Assembly: GCA_022606425.2 (NCBI GenBank)
Contig: JAHDVF020000881.1
Coordinates: forward strand, 496,001 to 560,000
DNA length: 64,000 nucleotides
Origin: Lepidostoma basale
Taxonomy: Eukaryota > Arthropoda > Insecta > Trichoptera > Lepidostomatidae
Direction of reading: 5' to 3'
Below, one piece after another: positions 59,855 through 64,000 of this stretch; position 1 is the stretch's first letter; every line of letters starts with the position of its first letter. The notes beneath the pieces were generated by a model that had not been told where the DNA came from, did no database searches, and saw only the letters and a list, made by a program, of their open reading frames with translations. Made by a program: the position numbers and the translations under genes.

Positions 59855-60165
59855 TATATTTGAGAACAGGCTGGAAAGTGCGGTATAATGACGAGTTGTA
59901 CCATATCTACAAAGCTCCCAGTCTCTCCACACAGGTCAGACTGAATAGACTGAGATGGCCAGGTCACGTGCAGAAGATGCCGTCATCAAAAAGATTGCTG
60001 GAAATGCACCCAGTGATAGAAGATCAATATGACGACCAAGGCTGCGATGGAAGGATAAAGTTAGGAGAGATGGGGCGAGCGTCAGATAGCAGGGTTGAAG
60101 CGGAGGAAGAGAAGAGTTCAAGGCGAAGAATACTGGAGGTTAAGGCTCGATAGGGCTGTAGGGTC
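59855..60165 (+). mobile_element. RTE-G12 LINE C-terminal fragment
   Basis: Frame 59860-60153: NDELYHIYKAPSLSTQVRLN, RLRWPGHVQKMPSSKRLLEM, then diverging. The DELY.LY.. and LRW.GH..RM blocks are usual in this group of LINEs. Confidence 0.62.
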
Positions 60166-60249
60166 ATCGAAGAAGAGTATTTAAGAACAGGTAAAATACC
60201 AGGAATGCATGATAGATATAGAAGATACTCTCTTAAGTCAAGAGTATAC

Positions 60250-60603
60250 GTGTATACATTTGATAATGCCTTAGAAGAGCGAAGCATGTCATTCCCATAA
60301 AATATAATAAAACTTCTTGAAAACTGACGTTTTCATTCGTATTAATTATTTAATATGGAGTTTTACATAATTTTTTTCTATATACGCCGTGTTTGTATTT
60401 TATTGATAGTTTATTTCTCTTTTTCTTTTTTATATACTTTGTATATACAACACTTATATTTAAAAAATAAAATTACATAGTCATGTTTCGGACAAACAGT
60501 CATTCTTAATATAGTGTATCACAAGTACAAAGTATATAAAAAAGAAAAAGAGAAATAAAATTAACATCATTGTTCAAGAAACAATAAATAAGTATTTTTA
60601 ATG
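60250..60603 (+). mobile_element. HH-3 arm, host of a nested HH-2
   Basis: 60250-60368 and 60564-60603 join to a full HH-3 arm ending ATTGTTCAAGAAACAATAAA. Plus motif (60256-60296): TTGATAA 60260-60266, extra T, GCC stem II, GAAG, CATG, GTC. Confidence 0.72.
60369..60563. mobile_element. short HH-2 element nested in HH-3
   Basis: ACAT at 60365-60368 and 60564-60567 bounds a 195-bp insert whose ends (TTTTTTTCTATATACG and, inverted, AAAGAGAAATA) match the HH-2 termini at 10881 and 30099. Both ribozymes are worn and the inner palindrome is deleted. Confidence 0.72.
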
Positions 60604-60849
60604 GTTTCTCTTACAGTGTTACTAAATCAAGGATATTAGAATTATGTTTAAAGAAATCTGAAAATGCAGATACGTTTATAGAGATCAGATATGAAGGCTC
60701 TAGCCACCCAACTGTCGCAGGCGGTGACGAGTCTGGCGAGAGTAAACAACCGAAATCGGTTCTAAAACTTTATAATGTTTATTCCCGCGCAAACATTTGA
60801 TGAGACCCGCGCCATTACAGCCGGATCATGTTACCCCCTCCGTGCCCTG
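60604..60849. other. no gene seen; GC patch
   Basis: GC-richer from 60690 to 60850 (GCGGTGACGAGTCTGGCG). Possibly upstream LINE-Z sequence. Confidence 0.4.
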
Positions 60850-61165
60850 CAGCCCTAGCTTGGTACGCCAGCGCCATACCGACTGCCAGTGGTGGTCCTC
60901 CGCATAGGCAACAATATCGTCGACCTATCATAATATATATAGGCAAAAATATTTTGAATACGAGATAGCGAGAGAGGAATACTTCGATTCTCTCCGAAAG
61001 CTATTCGAAATAGTTCCCGAGAACATCGGGAAACGGTTGTGGTTGTAATGAGAACGTTTTCCCCTGCTCCAGATATCCCAGAGTATATGGATCCAGGATT
61101 AGACATTTTAGCCGCTTGAGGACCCACAATCGTGAAGGACAGTTTTCCTCAGATATGAAGGACAA
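60850..61165 (+). mobile_element. LINE-Z C-terminus with worn C2H2 tail
   Basis: Plus strand: NENVFPCSRYPRVYGSRIRH, then FSRLRTHNREGQFSSDMK, stop. The second Cys of CxxC is Tyr, so the finger is broken. Sister to 41030-41465. Confidence 0.68.
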
Positions 61166-61189
61166 CCGATCATGATGACTATTTAACCT

Positions 61190-61350
61190 TCTTGATTGAG
61201 AGTACCTAGATCAGATTTGCCAGGATATGGGCTGCACCTATTATGTGGAGTTAAAGAGAGTTGCCGAGGACCGAACGGAGTGGAAGAGGAGATGCGTAGC
61301 CTTGCTGCAGACAAATCATTAGATTGAGATCGGAGAAGAAGATGATGCTA
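61190..61350 (+). mobile_element. RTE-G4 LINE C-terminal fragment
   Basis: DQICQDMGCTYYVELKRVAE, DRTEWKRRCVALLQTNH, stop, then GAGAAGAAGATGATG. Confidence 0.68.
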
Positions 61351-61611
61351 TTCCAAGCTCCTCGGTCTCGGGCCTTTTGTCTTAGCATTCCCTTTCGTCC
61401 AGCTTATCCAGTGAATCATAACATAACCGTTAAGTATTCTTTAGGCCTTCCTAGAATCTTGATTGCGCTTGTCTCTCCAGCTCAGCATGTGTGACCAGTC
61501 CATACCAGTAACCGGCTCTCATGGTTATTGTTTAGGGAAATGTAACAAATGTCCGATTATACATTCGTTCACAAATCCACTAGGTATAACATAACGCAGA
61601 ATATCTTTAGA
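61351..61611. other. no gene seen
   Basis: Nothing recognised. Confidence 0.4.
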
Positions 61612-62095
61612 AAAAACTAACTAGCTAACCATCGCACCTCCTTCCCTAAGGAATAGGCAGAAAGAATGGACTCCCACACTTTTTTTTCTTGAAATACTTT
61701 TCTTGCTTCCTCAACATTTATACATCGTGTCATGTACACACATCGATTTCTCCGACTCCTCACGTGGCCGACATTCAATATTTGATTTATTTGATCGTGC
61801 CACGTTTTCCTCAGACTTCCTCTATTTCTAGTTTCATTTATATCGTTAAAATATACTTTTAACCATTCTTTCTTTATTCTTTCTCCATATGTCCAAACAA
61901 TCTAATTGTTCCTTTAATTGCTTTGTTCATAACACTTTCATTCGCACCGCATTCACTTCTTATATTTTCATTTGACACTACATCATACATTTTTTCTACA
62001 CATTCGTCTAAGAGATCTATTTTCTACTGCGTTTATTCTAGTTTCATCCAAATTTCCCAGTTACAATTTCGCTATCATACATTAGAAATATCTCT
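61612..62095 (-). mobile_element. RTE-T LINE 3' end
   Basis: Tail CTAACTAGCTAACC at 61617-61630. The body extends to the W-N-.. (TTTCCCAGTTACAATTTCGC) segment at 62070, with several shifts. Confidence 0.75.
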
Positions 62096-62689
62096 GTAGA
62101 TACTTTACATATTCTACGAGTACTTAATTTTTTATTAATTGAAAAACATAAATTTCTGAAAGATAAGATACACCACTGGAATAAGGTGTAGAGCCCTAAA
62201 GCCCTACTATGCCTACTGCCTACCTTGATGTTGTAGGTATGTGCGGTGTGGTAGGTAAACGGGAGACGGAAAACTCAATATCATAACTGGTTAACTAAAC
62301 GTTGTGTGACTACGTGATAGTTGTAGGAGCAGGACCCAATGAAATGTGTTTGTATATTGTACCCTCTTGGAAATAGTCAATATGAATTATATATCGTATA
62401 TAGTACGAATAAAACATCAAACAAACAGCACTACTTCTTCGCATATTATCGTAATGGTTGATTTTTCAACAAAATATTATAATATTTTTTTGTGAATGTA
62501 TACTTATACTTGTATTTAATAAACATAAATCTCCATAGATGGCGTTAGTATGTAGATTATATATAGAGTAATCTTAAAAAGATTAACATATGTAATCAAA
62601 ATCTTCATAGATGGCACATTGAAACTGACATGTGAAATCTGGCATAGGACTTTAACATATATACAATTTCCAAAAATTTGCCATACCTG
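62096..62689. other. AT-rich, no gene seen
   Basis: CATAGATGGC occurs at 62536 and 62609 in similar contexts. Otherwise unexplained. Confidence 0.4.
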
Positions 62690-62822
62690 GTCATTAAGAA
62701 AAGGTGGAATAGGGAATGTTGTAATTACATAAAGCGTGCGCTTAACCCAACCAATGACAGGTCATAAGTCCTGTAAACAACTTGATCAACTCAGGGGAAA
62801 CGGCCTGATGGTAAGTAAGATC
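62690..62822 (-). repeat. PAL-4 remnant plus RTE-T tail trace
   Basis: 62700-62790 is the inverse of the PAL-4 distal arm (AACCCAACCAATGACAGGTC). 62790-62822 (GGGGAAACGGCCTGATGG) is the plus-strand RTE-T terminus. Confidence 0.55.
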
Positions 62823-62834
62823 GTAAATAATAAA

Positions 62835-64000
62835 GGGTGTCCGGTGGCAGATTTCGGTTTTCAATTTCGAATTTCTCTGTAACGGCTAAGCGGAGGAGCA
62901 TGGGGCAACGTTAGCTTCGTCATTTGTGCGGATTATTTAATCACGATATCGCAGTGGACAGGAGAGCAACGTGAGTTCGCAATCGAAGCCTATTTAAAGG
63001 CTAATGATTCGTGGGCAACTGCGCGTCGAAGATTTAGTAAATTGCAATATTCGACGTTTACGTGACGCCAAAAGTGTAGATTTGATTCGATCATGGGTGC
63101 GGAGATTCAGGGCAACATGTTCGGTGGCAAAAGACTCACGGCCGGGGCCCAGCAGGACGTCGATAACAAATCAAACATCGAACTCGTCGCGAACAGTTTG
63201 CACGATAATCCGCGTCAGTCCGTGCGCAAGAAAACGGCTACCCTAGGGCTTCCAAAAACTATTGTGCACGAAATATTGAAGAAGGAACTTAAATTTCACG
63301 CTTTTAAGATTCAAATTGTGCAAACGCTAAAATCTAATGATTACAATTTACGTAAAACTTTCTGCGAGACAATGTTAGAGCGATTTCATACGGTAAACAC
63401 TATCTTTTGGAGTGATGAAGCCCATTTTCATTTAAATGGAAGTGTAAATGAGCAGAATTGCCGTTATTGGTCACCTTAAGGACAGAACCCATGTTTAAAA
63501 CATCAACAGCCACATCCCAGTCCCAAATTGACAGTTTGGTGTGCATTGTCAAGCAGTGGAATAATCGGACCCTATTTTTTGGGAAAATCGTCGAGGGCAT
63601 GCCAATACTGTGAACAGGGTTTTTTATCGGCGCATGTTTAATGATTATTTTTTGCAAAAAAATGAGAGAACATCCTGTCTCCCCTTCACACACATGGTTC
63701 CAGTAAGATGGCGCCACGCCTCACACTGCTAGAGAGACTATGATGCTTCTTCGTGTTTTGTTCCCTAACAAATTGATTAGCCGTTTCGGTGACATCCCCT
63801 GGCCACCCAAGTAGCCAGATCTCACTCCTATAGACTTTTTTCTGCGGGGGTACCTCCAAAATAAAGTGTTTGAAACAGACCCCGCGACCATCTCTGCACT
63901 AAAAGAAAATATCGTTCGCGAACTTAATGGCATCCCGACGTCACTTCTCCAGCGAGTGGCACGGAATACTGAGGCCAGATTCCAAGAGTGTGTCCGACGT
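62835..64000 (+). pseudogene. Tc1/mariner-superfamily transposase with DDD triad, decayed, cut by window end
   Basis: The element starts with GGGTGTCCGGTGGCAGATT (probable TIR) at 62835. Coding traces in order: QREFAIEAYLKANDSW (DUF4817-like HTH), SVDLIRSWVRRFRATC, SLHDNPRQSVRKKTATLGLP, FWSDEAHFHLNGSVNEQNCR (first Asp, 63414), LTVWCALSSSGIIGPYF, DGAT (second Asp, 63707), PIDFFLRGYLQNK (third Asp, 63833). The last two Asp codons are 42 codons apart, a DD41D spacing. At least two frameshifts and several stops make it inactive. Confidence 0.82.

Overview
The window looks like a repeat-packed, AT-rich stretch of an insect (or close arthropod) nuclear genome. The evidence is cecropia-type and other mariner transposases, RTE-like and Jockey/CR1-like LINE debris, tRNA-headed SINEs and an interstitial run of the arthropod telomere unit (CCTAA)n at 22388-22410. 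I found no recognisable host gene in 64 kb. Every ORF that I can recognise belongs to a mobile element and nearly all are truncated or shifted. I cannot name the species. Family names below (RTE-T, RTE-G1 to G12, LINE-J, LINE-Z, SINE-1, HH-1 to HH-12, PAL-4) are local labels, not database names. The most interesting content is a collection of short repeats, mostly palindromic, that carry hammerhead-ribozyme-like motifs. Each motif has a core close to CTGANGA, one extra A or T, a short stem II, GAAA, a tiny self-complementary stem III (CATG, CTAG, CAGCTG, CCGG or ACGT) and an NTH cleavage triplet. I see about eleven sequence families (HH-1 to HH-11, plus a decayed HH-12) at about 30 loci. Several have clean target-site duplications of 9-14 bp (5540-5977, 8373-8617, 22542-22773, 30099-30768), so they are mobile. 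No reverse transcriptase of their own is visible. They resemble the small-stem-III hammerheads known from Penelope-like retroelements and animal 'retrozymes'. Two families (HH-3, HH-9) mostly carry U and A at the two core positions (3 and 8) that are C and G in ordinary hammerheads, which would preserve that pair. Layout: 0-7.3 kb holds RTE-T pieces, a cecropia-type mariner, a second mariner with both TIRs split by a LINE-J insertion, and an HH-1 element nested in HH-3. 7.3-16.8 kb holds a TA-flanked MITE, the 97-bp-arm palindrome HH-7, RTE-T/RTE-G debris and two GC-rich islands. 16.8-30 kb holds RTE-T, pogo-like ends, LINE remnants, HH-5/HH-1/HH-3/HH-6 and the telomere-like run. 30-42 kb holds an HH-2 palindrome nested in HH-1, HH-4, many RTE-G ends, a tandem array cut by a small SINE-like unit with an 11-bp duplication, and HH-11. 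42-50 kb holds the best LINE copy (RTE-T, 42806-43845), a GC-rich duplicated block, HH-10 and a LINE inserted in HH-3 with a 13-bp duplication. 50-64 kb holds nested SINE-1 copies, HH-9, a 520-bp mariner-like element encoding only a helix-turn-helix domain, more RTE ends, and a decayed DDD transposase running off the window end. How the parts relate: LINE-J shares its 37-nt 3' end with SINE-1, and RTE-T shares its 3' end with a ~130-170 bp non-autonomous unit, so both LINEs probably mobilise these parasites in trans. The HH elements would need a Penelope-type or other reverse transcriptase from elsewhere in the genome. The nesting gives a relative age order: HH-3 and HH-1 are hosts for later HH-1, HH-2, RTE-G and RTE-T insertions.
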